Shown: positions 42,226 to 50,645 of the stretch, in pieces
How positions within the stretch are numbered: position 1 is the stretch's first letter
How the letters are laid out: each line of letters starts with the position of its first letter
NCBI RefSeq assembly: GCF_027460265.1
Contig: NZ_JAPZBC010000001.1
Span: forward strand, 4,940,001-5,004,000
DNA: 64,000 bases
Origin: Streptomyces sp. WMMC940
GTDB lineage: Bacteria; Actinomycetota; Actinomycetes; Streptomycetales; Streptomycetaceae
Direction of reading: 5' to 3'
Notes under the pieces: model-generated
The model's database searches: none
Told to the model about the DNA's origin: nothing
The model's input: the letters and a program-made list of their open reading frames with translations, nothing else
Program-made: the position numbers and the translations under genes

Positions 42226-42310
42226 TCGCTCTCACCTCGCCTTGATGTGCCGGGCGCGCCTCGGTCCTTCCGCCGGAGGTCCGGGGACCTGTCCCCGCGA
42301 CAGCACAGCA

Positions 42311-45193
42311 TCACACCCACGTCCGGGGGCGGTAGCGGTTGGCCCGCTCCACCAGTTCGATGCGCTCCTCGCCGTTCGTCGCGAGCCGGGCGAGCACCCG
42401 GAACGAGCGTTCAAGGCCGAACCGCAGTCCGCGTTCGTCCAGTTCGCTGCCGAGCAGGACAGTTCTCGCCGGCCGGGCGCCGGCACTGCCGGAGAGTACC
42501 CAGTCCAGCGCCGTACCCAGAACCTCCGTCGACAGGCGCTCGCGGCGCAGGGCGTCCAGTCCGAGCCGTTCGAGTGCGGTGACCTGGTCGGCGGCGGCCG
42601 TCAGGTCGTCGATGAGCGGGTCCTGCACGGCGCGCCGCCGCAGCCGTGCCCGTACCGCAGCGACCCGGGCGGCCGTGTAGTGGATCGACGCCTCCGGGAC
42701 GGAGTCCAGCGTGCGGACGGCCGCGGCACGGTCGCCGGCCGCGAGCTGCACCCTGGCGAGGCCGAACGCGGAGCTCACATGACTCGGATCGGTGGCCCAC
42801 ACCAGGCGGTAGTACTCGGCGGCGTTGTCCAGCTGGCCCAGCACCTCGGCGCAGACGGCGAGCGCCAGCTTGGGGGCGGCCTCGCCCGGGAACGCGTCGT
42901 AGACAGCGTCGAAGGACAGTGCGGCCGTCTCGTCGTCGCCGGTGACGAGCGAGGCGACGCCCCGGTACCAGACGACCCGCCAGTCGTCGGGGTGCCGGGC
43001 CTCGAGATCGGCCAGCGAGTTCGTCGCGGAGGTGAGCTCCCCCGTCTCCAGCCGCGCCCGGAGTTCGCGCAGTCGCAGCTCCACCGAGCTCGTGGGCGCG
43101 CCGTGCAGTGCGGCGATCAGCTCTGCGGGCGCGGAGGCCATCAGACCGGCGAGGAACCCCGCGTTGGGGTCGTCGGGGTCGACGCGGGGGACCGGCAGTG
43201 CCAGTGCGGTCGCGCGGACGTCGAGGTCCGCGAGGTGCGGCAGCGGGGCGGACGCCCGCTGACCGGGCCGTGCGGACGGTGCCGCCTGCGGGGGGACACC
43301 GGCCGGGATGGGCGGGTGGGGACGTGGGCCGGCCGGGCCGGTGTGCCCGGGGAGGCCCGCCGTTGCCGCGCCGGCGGCACCCGGTACGGCGGCGGCGTAC
43401 GGATGGGGCCCGGGCGCCTGGACGGGTACCCGTCCGTCGGGCGCGGCCGACTGCCCAGCCGCCCCGCCGAAAGGCCCGGGTGCCTGCGGGGCGTTGGCCG
43501 CGGGGGGTGTGCCGCGGCCGCGGCGAGTGGGCCGCCGGGCGCCCAGCACCGAGACCTCGCCGTGGAGCTCCGCGAACAGCTCCGTGTCCGTGACGCGCAG
43601 CTCCGGGCCGAACAGGGTCGACAGCGAGGGGCGCGGTCGTCCCGTCTGGAGCGCCACGACCTCTCTGAGCACACCCGTCAGCTGGTCCGCCATTTCCTGC
43701 GCGGAGGCGAACCGGCGGGCCGGGTCGGGGTCGGTCGCGCGGACGAGGAGCCGGTAGAACGACTCGTACGTCCGGAACACCTCGATGTTGTCCGGGTCCG
43801 GGAGGGAGTCCACGAACACGTTCGTGTAGCCCTGGAAGTCGAACGTCAACACCGCGAGGGTGCGTGCCACCGTATAGAGGTCCGACGCGACGGACGGTCC
43901 GGCCTCGGCGACCTCCGGCGCCTGGTAGCCGACCGTGCCGTAGATCGCCGACTCGTCGTCGTCCATCCGCCGCACGGCGCCCATGTCGATCAGCTTGAGC
44001 TGGTCCTCGGTCTGGATGGCGTTGTCGACCTTGAAGTCGCAGTACAGCAGGTTCCGGCTGTGCAGGTGGCCGAGCGCCTCCAGAGCCTCGATCCCGTAGG
44101 CGCACGCCTGCTCGACCGGCAGCGGGTCGCGCCTTCCGTCGGGTGCGCGCCGCTCGTTGGCGATCTCCTTGAGGGACTTGCCGCCGACGTACTCCATGAC
44201 GATGTAGCCGTCCATGGAGCCGGTCCGCTGGTCCAGGTGCTCGACGAAGTTGTAGATGCGGACGATGTTGGAGTGCTCGATCTCCGCGAGGAAACGGCGC
44301 TCCGAGATCGCCGCCGCCATCGCGTCCTGGTCGCCCGTGTCCAGCAGGCCCTTGAGGACGACCCAGCGGTCGGACACCGCCCGGTCGATGGCGAGATAGA
44401 TCCAGCCGAGGCCGCCGTGCGCCAGACAGCCCATCACCTCGTACTGCCCGTGCACGACGTCCCCCTCGCGCAGCTTCGGCACGAACGAGTAAGGGTGGCC
44501 GCACTTGGTGCAGAAGCCCTCCGTGCGGCCCGCGCGGTCGCCGCGGGCGCGGCCCACCGGCGATCCGCAGTCACTGCGGCTGCAGAATCGCTTCCGCTCG
44601 GGGACCTCGGGCTCCGCCATGGCCGCGGAACGCGGGTCCGGGCGCGGTACGTCCGGAACCGAGACCAGCCCGGCTCCGAGCCTGTTGCGGCCCGAGGAGG
44701 AGGCCGAGGACCCCGAACTGCGGACCGACACCGAGCGGCCCGAGCCGCTCCCCGACAGCGATCGGGAAAGGCGGCCCGAGACCGACCGCCGTGACGTCGA
44801 GGAGCGCGACGACCGGGACGACCGGGAGCCCGACGCCGAGCTCCGGGGCTCCGAACGGCTGTTCCCGCTCCGGCCGCTACCGCCGCTCCGCCCGCCTCCC
44901 GTGATGCCGGTGGGCGGCGACGACAGCGCGCCGTTCCTCGCGACGACCGGGGCGAGTCCGCAGGTGTCGCAGTACAGCTCGCCGTCGCCGACGTCCTCGT
45001 ACGCGCCCTCGCAGCCGGGGCGCTGGCATGCGCTCGCCGCCGTGCCGGGGGCTCCGCCGCTCGTGGTCGGAGGCGTGCCGCGCCGCCCGGCCTCGGGGGC
45101 GAGTCCGCAGGTGTCGCAGTACAGCTCGCCGTCGCCGACGTCCTCGTACGCGCCCTCGCAGCCCGGGCGGCTGCACTTCGTCAGATCACTCAC
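42311..45193 (-). CDS. pknG: PknG-like serine/threonine protein kinase with duplicated zinc ribbon
   Basis: A 960-residue soluble kinase. GTG at 45193 with GGGGGAG. Two almost identical ribbons (Cys 7/12/26/29 and 56/61/75/78), a Ser/Arg-rich linker, a third ribbon (204/209/228/231) directly before the kinase domain like the rubredoxin of mycobacterial PknG. Kinase: GGLGWIYLA glycine loop, Lys281 in VVLKG, Asp386 in LLYCDFKVDN (HRD replaced), LIDMGAV for DFG, as in PknG. A long Pro/Gly/Ala linker and a TPR-like C-terminus follow. In mycobacteria PknG controls glutamate metabolism and virulence, and GlnH/GlnX act upstream. The first two ribbons come from a 68-bp perfect duplication. Confidence 0.92.
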   Translation of the reverse strand: MSDLTKCSRPGCEGAYEDVGDGELYCDTCGLAPEAGRRGTPPTTSGGAPGTAASACQRPGCEGAYEDVGDGELYCDTCGLAPVVARNGALSSPPTGITGGGRSGGSGRSGNSRSEPRSSASGSRSSRSSRSSTSRRSVSGRLSRSLSGSGSGRSVSVRSSGSSASSSGRNRLGAGLVSVPDVPRPDPRSAAMAEPEVPERKRFCSRSDCGSPVGRARGDRAGRTEGFCTKCGHPYSFVPKLREGDVVHGQYEVMGCLAHGGLGWIYLAIDRAVSDRWVVLKGLLDTGDQDAMAAAISERRFLAEIEHSNIVRIYNFVEHLDQRTGSMDGYIVMEYVGGKSLKEIANERRAPDGRRDPLPVEQACAYGIEALEALGHLHSRNLLYCDFKVDNAIQTEDQLKLIDMGAVRRMDDDESAIYGTVGYQAPEVAEAGPSVASDLYTVARTLAVLTFDFQGYTNVFVDSLPDPDNIEVFRTYESFYRLLVRATDPDPARRFASAQEMADQLTGVLREVVALQTGRPRPSLSTLFGPELRVTDTELFAELHGEVSVLGARRPTRRGRGTPPAANAPQAPGPFGGAAGQSAAPDGRVPVQAPGPHPYAAAVPGAAGAATAGLPGHTGPAGPRPHPPIPAGVPPQAAPSARPGQRASAPLPHLADLDVRATALALPVPRVDPDDPNAGFLAGLMASAPAELIAALHGAPTSSVELRLRELRARLETGELTSATNSLADLEARHPDDWRVVWYRGVASLVTGDDETAALSFDAVYDAFPGEAAPKLALAVCAEVLGQLDNAAEYYRLVWATDPSHVSSAFGLARVQLAAGDRAAAVRTLDSVPEASIHYTAARVAAVRARLRRRAVQDPLIDDLTAAADQVTALERLGLDALRRERLSTEVLGTALDWVLSGSAGARPARTVLLGSELDERGLRFGLERSFRVLARLATNGEERIELVERANRYRPRTWV
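44949..45163. repeat. 68-bp perfect direct duplication inside pknG
   Basis: Bases 44949-45016 and 45096-45163 are identical, offset 147 bp (49 codons, in frame). Each copy codes one zinc ribbon. Identity extends through synonymous positions, so the copying is recent or kept uniform by gene conversion. Confidence 0.92.
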
Positions 45194-45272
45194 GGCTCCC
45201 CCTGCCTGCTCGCCGGCCCCGTCGCCGGTGCCGCGGACGGGAGCCGCGGGGCGACGGTGACCTGTGCGCGGA

Positions 45273-46589
45273 TCACGATTCCCCCTGCCGGCCGAAGCCG
45301 TCCACGGTGCCCGACTGCCGGGGCACCAGGACCTCGGCCGCGGCCCGCTGGTAGCGCAGGACCGCCTGCTCGGCGGCGCGCAGATCGCACGGAGCGCTCC
45401 ACAGCATCCGGCGCGCCGCGTCGTACCGCTCGATCAGCAGCGGGTCCTCGGCCATGCCGTGCCGCGCGACCTTCGCCTTGTACGCGTCGAGCCGGCCGCG
45501 CAACTCCGCACGGACCGCGAGCGGAGCGGTCACGGCCGTCAACGACTCGCGTGCCCGCATCAGTTCGTCCTCGGCATCCCGCTCCAGGGACTCGAGCAGC
45601 GGGGACAGCCGGTGCCACTGGGCGTGCCTGCGGTACTCCGCTGCGGTGGCCAGCCGCTCCTGCAGCACGGTCGGCGGGCCGCTGACCGCGGGGACCTCGG
45701 ACGCCGCGATCTTGGCCAGCACCTCACCCCGCGCGGCACGCGCCTCCGTGAGCGTGCGGTCCGCGCGCGAGAGCACGTCCCGCAGCCGCAGCAGCCGGGT
45801 CTCCGAGTCCTGCCGCACCGCGAGGACCGCCTCGATCTCACGCCGGACGTCCTCCAGCGAACGCGCGGCGCGGTCGTAGCGTCCCGTGTCGGGCCGGCCG
45901 CCGCCCGGCGCCGAACTCGCCGTCGCCGGCGACCAGAACGCCAGCGGGTCCGACACCACCTGAGCCCGGAGCGCGGACAGTTCGTGGGTGATCGACTCCA
46001 GCTCGTCGCCCGCCGGGTGCTCGCCCGGCCGCACGCCCACCGAGTGGGCCAGCGAACGGGTGCGTTGCAACTCCGCGGCGAGGAGGTCGATCCGCGCGGG
46101 CAGGGCCGACCAGACCGTGTCGGCGGCCACCACCACGTCCAGGGAGCGGGCGTACAGCGTGTTCATCCGGCTGACCAGGCCCTCCAGCGTGAAGCGCTCG
46201 GAGAGCTTGGCCGGGCCGGTCACCGACGGCGCGGGATGGGCCGCGGAGCTCGCGACGGTGACGCCGGCGCCGCGCAACCGGTCCGTGAGCGCCACCAGGT
46301 CGTCCCGGCTCGGCCAGCGGCGCCGCGCCCGCAGTTCGCGCGCCGAGCGCAGCGCTCCCGCGTACGCGTCGAAGTAGCCCCACAGCAGGGTGATCGCCTG
46401 CTCGGTGGAGGCCCAGCGGTCCTTGGTGACACCCGTCAGCTCCGCACCCTCCAGGAGCCTGCGGCCCGCGTGGTCCTGGAGGGCGAGGAGCGAGGTCTCG
46501 ATCGCCTCGTGCTCCTCCCCGAGCCGCGCCAGCGCACGGTCCACCTCGTCCCGGTCCATTACCGGCCCGGGGGGTCCCGCGACGCCCAT
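45273..46589 (-). CDS. coiled-coil protein of the PknG locus, unknown family
   Basis: A 438-residue protein, ATG at 46589 with GAGAGGTGATCG ahead. No membrane segment or catalytic motif. It is almost wholly helical with heptad-like stretches: VDRALARLGEEHEAIETSLLALQDHAGRRLL, RIDLLAAELQRTRSL, SLEDVRREIEAVLAVRQDSETRLLRLRDVLSRADRTLTEARA, and LRGRLDAYKAKVARHGMAEDPLLIERYDAARRMLWSAPCDL. Its fixed place between glnH and pknG suggests it physically links the membrane sensor GlnX to the kinase or builds the kinase complex. I do not recognise it beyond that; it is not part of the mycobacterial three-gene glnX-glnH-pknG set as I know it. Confidence 0.8.
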   Translation of the reverse strand: MGVAGPPGPVMDRDEVDRALARLGEEHEAIETSLLALQDHAGRRLLEGAELTGVTKDRWASTEQAITLLWGYFDAYAGALRSARELRARRRWPSRDDLVALTDRLRGAGVTVASSAAHPAPSVTGPAKLSERFTLEGLVSRMNTLYARSLDVVVAADTVWSALPARIDLLAAELQRTRSLAHSVGVRPGEHPAGDELESITHELSALRAQVVSDPLAFWSPATASSAPGGGRPDTGRYDRAARSLEDVRREIEAVLAVRQDSETRLLRLRDVLSRADRTLTEARAARGEVLAKIAASEVPAVSGPPTVLQERLATAAEYRRHAQWHRLSPLLESLERDAEDELMRARESLTAVTAPLAVRAELRGRLDAYKAKVARHGMAEDPLLIERYDAARRMLWSAPCDLRAAEQAVLRYQRAAAEVLVPRQSGTVDGFGRQGES

Positions 46590-46693
46590 CGATCACCTCT
46601 CCGCTCGTGTACTCGGATCCACCGCCGGACGTCCCGGCCGGCCCGGCTTTCCCGCCGGGTGGCCCGCTTCCGCCGGCTGTCTTCCCAACGGTC

Positions 46694-47782
46694 TCAATTG
46701 TCCCGGTACTTCGGCGCCGGGGGACCCGGTATTCCGGGCAGGTCCTTCTGCAGCCACTTGGCGTACGCCTGCGTCCAGGGGCCCGTCCGGTACTCCTCCA
46801 GCACCTTGTTGACCCTGCGGACCAGGTCGTCCCTGCCCAGTCTGGTGGCCACGCCGTAGTACTCGGTGGTGAAGGGCCTGTCGCCTTTGAGTTCGACGGA
46901 TGGGTCCTGTGCCGCCTGTCCCGCGGCGAGGGCCGCGTCCGTCACGACCGCGTCCACCTCGCCGAGCTGGAGCCGGACCAGGCAGTCCAGTTGGTTGGGG
47001 ACCGTGAGCCTGTCCCGGTCGCCGGGGCCCTCCTCGTCCTCGTCCCTGAAGACCGCTCCGTGCGGGTCCTTCTCCAGCGCGTCGTACGCCGTCGAGCCCT
47101 CGGCCGAGCACACCCGCCGGCCCTTGAGGGACCCGTCGAAGCCGGTGATCGCCGACTGCCGGGGGGCGAGCACCTGCTGGCCGGTCTGGAAGTAGGCCGT
47201 GGAGAACGCGACCTGCTTGATCCGGGCGCAGTTGATGGTCATCGTCCGTACGACGAGGTCCACCGTGCCGTTGTTGAGCGCCGTGATCCGCTGGTTGGTC
47301 GGGACAGCCCGGAAGATGATCTTCTCGGGATCGCCCAGGATGTCCCGTGCGATCGCCCGGGCCAGATCGATGTCGAAGCCCTCCAGGCGGCCGTCCGCCC
47401 GCCGGTAGCCCCAGCGGTAGCTGTTCTGGTCGACGCCGACGATCAGCTTGCCGCGCTGCTTGATCTCCCCGATCGCCGGGCCGTCCGCCGAGGACGGCCG
47501 CAGGGACGCCTCCGGGCTCGTGCAGTCGTCCGCCTTCGCGGGCGGTACCGCCGCCGGATCGGCACCCGGGGTCACCCCGGACGGCGGTCCCCCGTGCGAG
47601 AGCGGCACCAGGGTGAGGGCGGCGGTCAGCGCACAGGCCGCCGCCATCCCGGCGACGCCGCCCCAGCCGCGCAGCCGGCCCGCGAGGCGCCCCCGCCGGA
47701 GCGGAAGGCGCTGCCGGGCATCCGCGGCGGTCCCGGCCCGCGGTGTCACGTCCGGTGCCCCGTCCGGCATCGAGTCAGCCAT
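46694..47782 (-). CDS. glnH: GlnH-like extracytoplasmic amino-acid-binding protein
   Basis: A 362-residue SBP family 3 protein. ATG at 47782 (a second ATG four codons on). A basic 45-residue N-terminus precedes one hydrophobic segment (GGVAGMAAACALTAALTLVPL) without a proper lipobox, so it seems anchored by a TM helix rather than lipid. The binding domain starts at IGEIKQRGKLIVGVDQNSYRWGYRRADGRLEGFDIDLARAIA and shows TVDLVVRTMTINCARIKQVAFSTAYF and the C-terminal lobe AVVTDAALAAG. In mycobacteria and corynebacteria GlnH binds aspartate/glutamate and signals through GlnX to PknG. Its start is 11 bases after the glnX stop. Confidence 0.9.
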   Translation of the reverse strand: MADSMPDGAPDVTPRAGTAADARQRLPLRRGRLAGRLRGWGGVAGMAAACALTAALTLVPLSHGGPPSGVTPGADPAAVPPAKADDCTSPEASLRPSSADGPAIGEIKQRGKLIVGVDQNSYRWGYRRADGRLEGFDIDLARAIARDILGDPEKIIFRAVPTNQRITALNNGTVDLVVRTMTINCARIKQVAFSTAYFQTGQQVLAPRQSAITGFDGSLKGRRVCSAEGSTAYDALEKDPHGAVFRDEDEEGPGDRDRLTVPNQLDCLVRLQLGEVDAVVTDAALAAGQAAQDPSVELKGDRPFTTEYYGVATRLGRDDLVRRVNKVLEEYRTGPWTQAYAKWLQKDLPGIPGPPAPKYRDN

Positions 47783-47793
47783 CCCTCCCCCTC

Positions 47794-49248
47794 TCACCGG
47801 TACTCCGAAAGCCTGCGGCCGACGCCCAGGACGGCGCCGGCCGCCGCGAGGACGGCCAGTACGGCCGCGCCGACCGGCAGACCGGCCAGCGCCGCCCGGC
47901 CACCCTCGGCGGACTCGGTGAACTCGGCCTGCTCGTGGGCCAGTGCCTTCTCCAGCGCGGCGTCCACGCGGTCGAAGCACTGGCCCGTGGAGCCCTCGCT
48001 GCCGATCACCTTGGCCAGCGCGCCGTCGTAGTCGCCCGCCCTGTCCGTCTCACCCGCGTCCTGGTGCCGGTTCTTCCACTCCGACGCCGCCGAGACCGCG
48101 TCGGCGACCGGCGTACGGCCCTCGCCGTCGTCGGCGAGTCGCCCGGCGCGGTCGAGCGAGGCGGTGAGACTGCCCATGCCCGCCGTGTAGTCCGTCTCGT
48201 ACTTGTCGCTCTTGCCGTCCGCGGTGAGCACCGCACCGCGCGCGACGAGGGTCAGGTTCTCGTTGGCCCGGGCCTTGAGGCTGCTGATCCGGGCGTCGTT
48301 GAGGACCTTCAACGACTCCTGCCCCTTGGCCCGGGCCTCGTCGAGCCCAGCCCTGGCGACGGCGTGCCCGATTCCCAGCCAGAGCAGCACCACCGTGGAT
48401 GCGGCGGTGGCCGCGAGCAGCCCGTGGTTGAACACCCGGTTCGTACGCCGGTAGTTGCGGCGCTGCGCCCAGACCAGTCCGCCGAGCGCCACCACTCCCA
48501 GCCCCAGCGACAGGAAGGGCCACGGCCGGGCGTCACCGTGGTCGTCTTCGAGCCGGGCCGTCTCCTCCTCGTACAACTTCTGTGCCGCGGGGAGCAGTTC
48601 CGTGGTCATCAGCTGGTTCGCGTAGCGCAGATAGGCGCCGCCGAGGGGGAGGCCCTGGCGGTTGTTGGCCCGGGCCCGCTCGACCAGTCCCGTGTAGCGG
48701 GGGAGCTGTTCGTTCAGCGTGGCGATCCAGCGGCGCGAGTCCGTCGAACCGTCCGTGTTCCCGGCGGCCTTCACCAGCAGCCGTGAGGCGCTGGCGATGT
48801 CCGCGCGGTAGCGCTCCCGCACCGCCTCGGGCTCCTGCGCGCCGGCCAGGAAGCCGCTCGCGGCGGCCGTGTCGGCGTCGGCGAGCGAGCGGTAGATGCT
48901 GGCCGCGTCCGCGCTGAGCGGCTGGCTGCGGTTGACCACGGCGTCGGCCGACGAGGCGCGGTCGGTGATCTCGAGGGCCGTCACGGCGCCGAACGCCACG
49001 ACCAGCGCGGCCAGTACGGCGCCGATGATCCGCAGCCGGCCCGGCTCCGTCGTCGCGGCGGCGCGCAACCGCTCCGTCGTCTCCGCCCAGGCGCTGCGCC
49101 GCGCGGGCGGCCCCGGCGGCTGCCCCGGCGGCGGCGCCGACCGGTCGGCGGAGGGGCCCGACCCCGGGCCGAGCGGTGGTCCCGGCTGTGCCGGGACGTG
49201 CGGCACCGGTGGTGCGGGCGGGCCTGCCGCGCTCGGCATCTGTGTCAC
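47794..49248 (-). CDS. glnX: GlnX-like four-TM signal transducer
   Basis: A 484-residue membrane protein, first gene of the leftward locus. GTG at 49248 sits close behind GGGGGAGG; the ATG three codons later is the alternative. A proline-rich cytoplasmic N-terminus of about 60 residues is followed by four membrane helices (IIGAVLAALVVAFGAVTAL; FLSLGLGVVALGGLVW; LLAATAASTVVLLWLGIG; LAGLPVGAAVLAVLAAAGAVLG) that bracket two large extracytoplasmic helical domains, each like a chemoreceptor sensor bundle (RSLADADTAAASGFLAG; RISSLKARANENLTLVARGA). This is the topology of GlnX, which passes the GlnH ligand signal to PknG. A -35/-10 promoter lies about 110 bases upstream. Confidence 0.88.
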   Translation of the reverse strand: MTQMPSAAGPPAPPVPHVPAQPGPPLGPGSGPSADRSAPPPGQPPGPPARRSAWAETTERLRAAATTEPGRLRIIGAVLAALVVAFGAVTALEITDRASSADAVVNRSQPLSADAASIYRSLADADTAAASGFLAGAQEPEAVRERYRADIASASRLLVKAAGNTDGSTDSRRWIATLNEQLPRYTGLVERARANNRQGLPLGGAYLRYANQLMTTELLPAAQKLYEEETARLEDDHGDARPWPFLSLGLGVVALGGLVWAQRRNYRRTNRVFNHGLLAATAASTVVLLWLGIGHAVARAGLDEARAKGQESLKVLNDARISSLKARANENLTLVARGAVLTADGKSDKYETDYTAGMGSLTASLDRAGRLADDGEGRTPVADAVSAASEWKNRHQDAGETDRAGDYDGALAKVIGSEGSTGQCFDRVDAALEKALAHEQAEFTESAEGGRAALAGLPVGAAVLAVLAAAGAVLGVGRRLSEYR

Positions 49249-49361
49249 TTGACCTCCCCCTCGGTCACTGACGGCATCCCACCTCCCGCGGGCGAGGGAG
49301 GACGGCTTCCGGCCAGAAGTATGGCCGCGGGGGCGGACATTCCACACCCAGGATTCACTGG

Positions 49362-49390
49362 ATCTTGTGTCATCCCGCGTGTCGCGTCAA
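49362..49390 (-). promoter_or_regulatory. vegetative-type promoter of the glnX-pknG locus
   Basis: Read leftward, TTGACG (49390-49385) and CAAGAT (49367-49362) are separated by 17 bases, close to the HrdB consensus. The transcript start would fall near 49355, leaving an untranslated leader of about 107 bases before the glnX GTG. Confidence 0.65.
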
Positions 49391-49441
49391 TGCCGCCCCC
49401 TGTTCAGCGCCCCGTCCGTGAGTACGCCTTCAGCGTCCCTC

Positions 49442-50641
49442 TCATGAGTACGTCGCCGACGGCGGATCGGTTCCGCCCGGTGGGCCGGCCGCGTCGGCGT
49501 GCGTGGGGTGTGACCGCGTGCGTTCCCTTCTTCCGCGGGCCGCCGGCGCACGCCCCGGCTCGTGGCCGGACGTCCACTCCCGGGGGAACGCCCGGCCCTC
49601 GTACCGTGACCGCAGCCGGGCCTGTGCCCAGGACGGTGCGCCGAGGTGGTCGAGTCCCAGCAGCGCCGCGCCGAGGACGGGCGGTGCGGTCACCACGGAG
49701 AGGACGGCCTTCGGCGCCCGGGCGGCGAGCGACTCGGCGATGCCGCCGTCGAGCCGGGGGTGCCGCGCCGCCAGCACACCGCCGCCGAGCACCACCGGGA
49801 CCTCCTCTTCCAGCAGCCCGAGCCGGCCGAGCGCCACCGTGGCCATCAGGACGACCTCGTGGGCGAGCCGGTCGACGATCGCGCAGGCGACGGCGTCTCC
49901 GGCGGCCGCCGTCGAGAACAGGACCGGGGCGAGCTCGTGCCGCCGGCCGGCCGCGATCCGCCTCAGATGCAGTGCCTCGATGAGCGCGTACATCGACGGC
50001 AGCCCGAAGTGCCCGGGCAGCGTCCGGACGAGTTCGGTCGGCTCCCCACGCCCGTCCTCGGCCCGCGCGGCGAACCACAGGGCCTCCTCCGCGAGGCCCG
50101 AGCCCCCTCCCCAGTCCCCCGAGATCCGGCCGATGGCCGGGAAGCGCGCGGTGCGGCCGTCCGGCGCCACGCCCACGCAGTTGATGCCGGCGCCGCAGAC
50201 GACGGCGACGCCCCTGGGCTCGTCGGTCCCGGCCCGCAGGATCGCGAAGGTGTCGTTGTGGACCTCGCCCGTCCCGCCCCAGGGGCGGGCTCGTACCGCC
50301 GCAGTCAACTCGGCCTCCTCGACGGGGAGATCGGCGTTGGCCAGACAGGCGGAGACATGGGCGACGGATCGGATCCCGGCGGCGGCGAGGGCCTGCCGAA
50401 CCGTGCCGTCCAGTGCGTCCAGCGCCGCCGCGACCCCCACCCGCGGCGGCTGGAACCCGCCGCCGCGGGCCGTGGCCAGGACCGAGCCCTGCGCGTCGAC
50501 CACCGCCACGTCGGTCTTGCTGTTGCCGGCGTCGACTGCGAGGACGGCGGCCGGGGGACCGCCCGCCGCGGAGCCGCGGGCTGCCGGGTCGTTCACGCCC
50601 GGGTCGTTCACGCCCGGGTCGTGCGCGCCCGGGTCGTTCAC
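49442..50641 (-). CDS. BadF/BadG-type sugar kinase (N-acetylglucosamine kinase-like)
   Basis: A 399-residue ASKHA kinase. Start GTG at 50641 overlaps the GH4 stop (GTGA) and lies inside a 15-bp repeat, so three in-frame GTGs (VNDPG units) are possible starts. ATP-binding phosphate-1 motif VDAGNSKTDVAVVD near residue 36, NDTFAILRAGTDEPRGVAVVCGAGINCVG (phosphate-2), and GRISGDWGGGSGLAEEAL typical of GlcNAc kinases of the BadF family; later VVLGGGVLAARH. It should phosphorylate an intracellular amino sugar or glycoside. The GH4 enzyme and ROK repressor upstream support an amino-sugar or beta-glycoside pathway. Confidence 0.87.
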   Translation of the reverse strand: MNDPGAHDPGVNDPGVNDPAARGSAAGGPPAAVLAVDAGNSKTDVAVVDAQGSVLATARGGGFQPPRVGVAAALDALDGTVRQALAAAGIRSVAHVSACLANADLPVEEAELTAAVRARPWGGTGEVHNDTFAILRAGTDEPRGVAVVCGAGINCVGVAPDGRTARFPAIGRISGDWGGGSGLAEEALWFAARAEDGRGEPTELVRTLPGHFGLPSMYALIEALHLRRIAAGRRHELAPVLFSTAAAGDAVACAIVDRLAHEVVLMATVALGRLGLLEEEVPVVLGGGVLAARHPRLDGGIAESLAARAPKAVLSVVTAPPVLGAALLGLDHLGAPSWAQARLRSRYEGRAFPREWTSGHEPGRAPAARGRRERTRSHPTHADAAGPPGGTDPPSATYS

Positions 50642-50645
50642 GCCC
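50586..50645. repeat. four 15-bp tandem units at the GH4/kinase junction
   Basis: GGGTCGTTCACGCCC is repeated at 50586, 50601 and 50631, with one variant (GGGTCGTGCGCGCCC) at 50616. On the minus strand each full unit contains GTGAAC, offering repeated GTG starts for the kinase; the last unit includes the GH4 stop. Confidence 0.85.
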
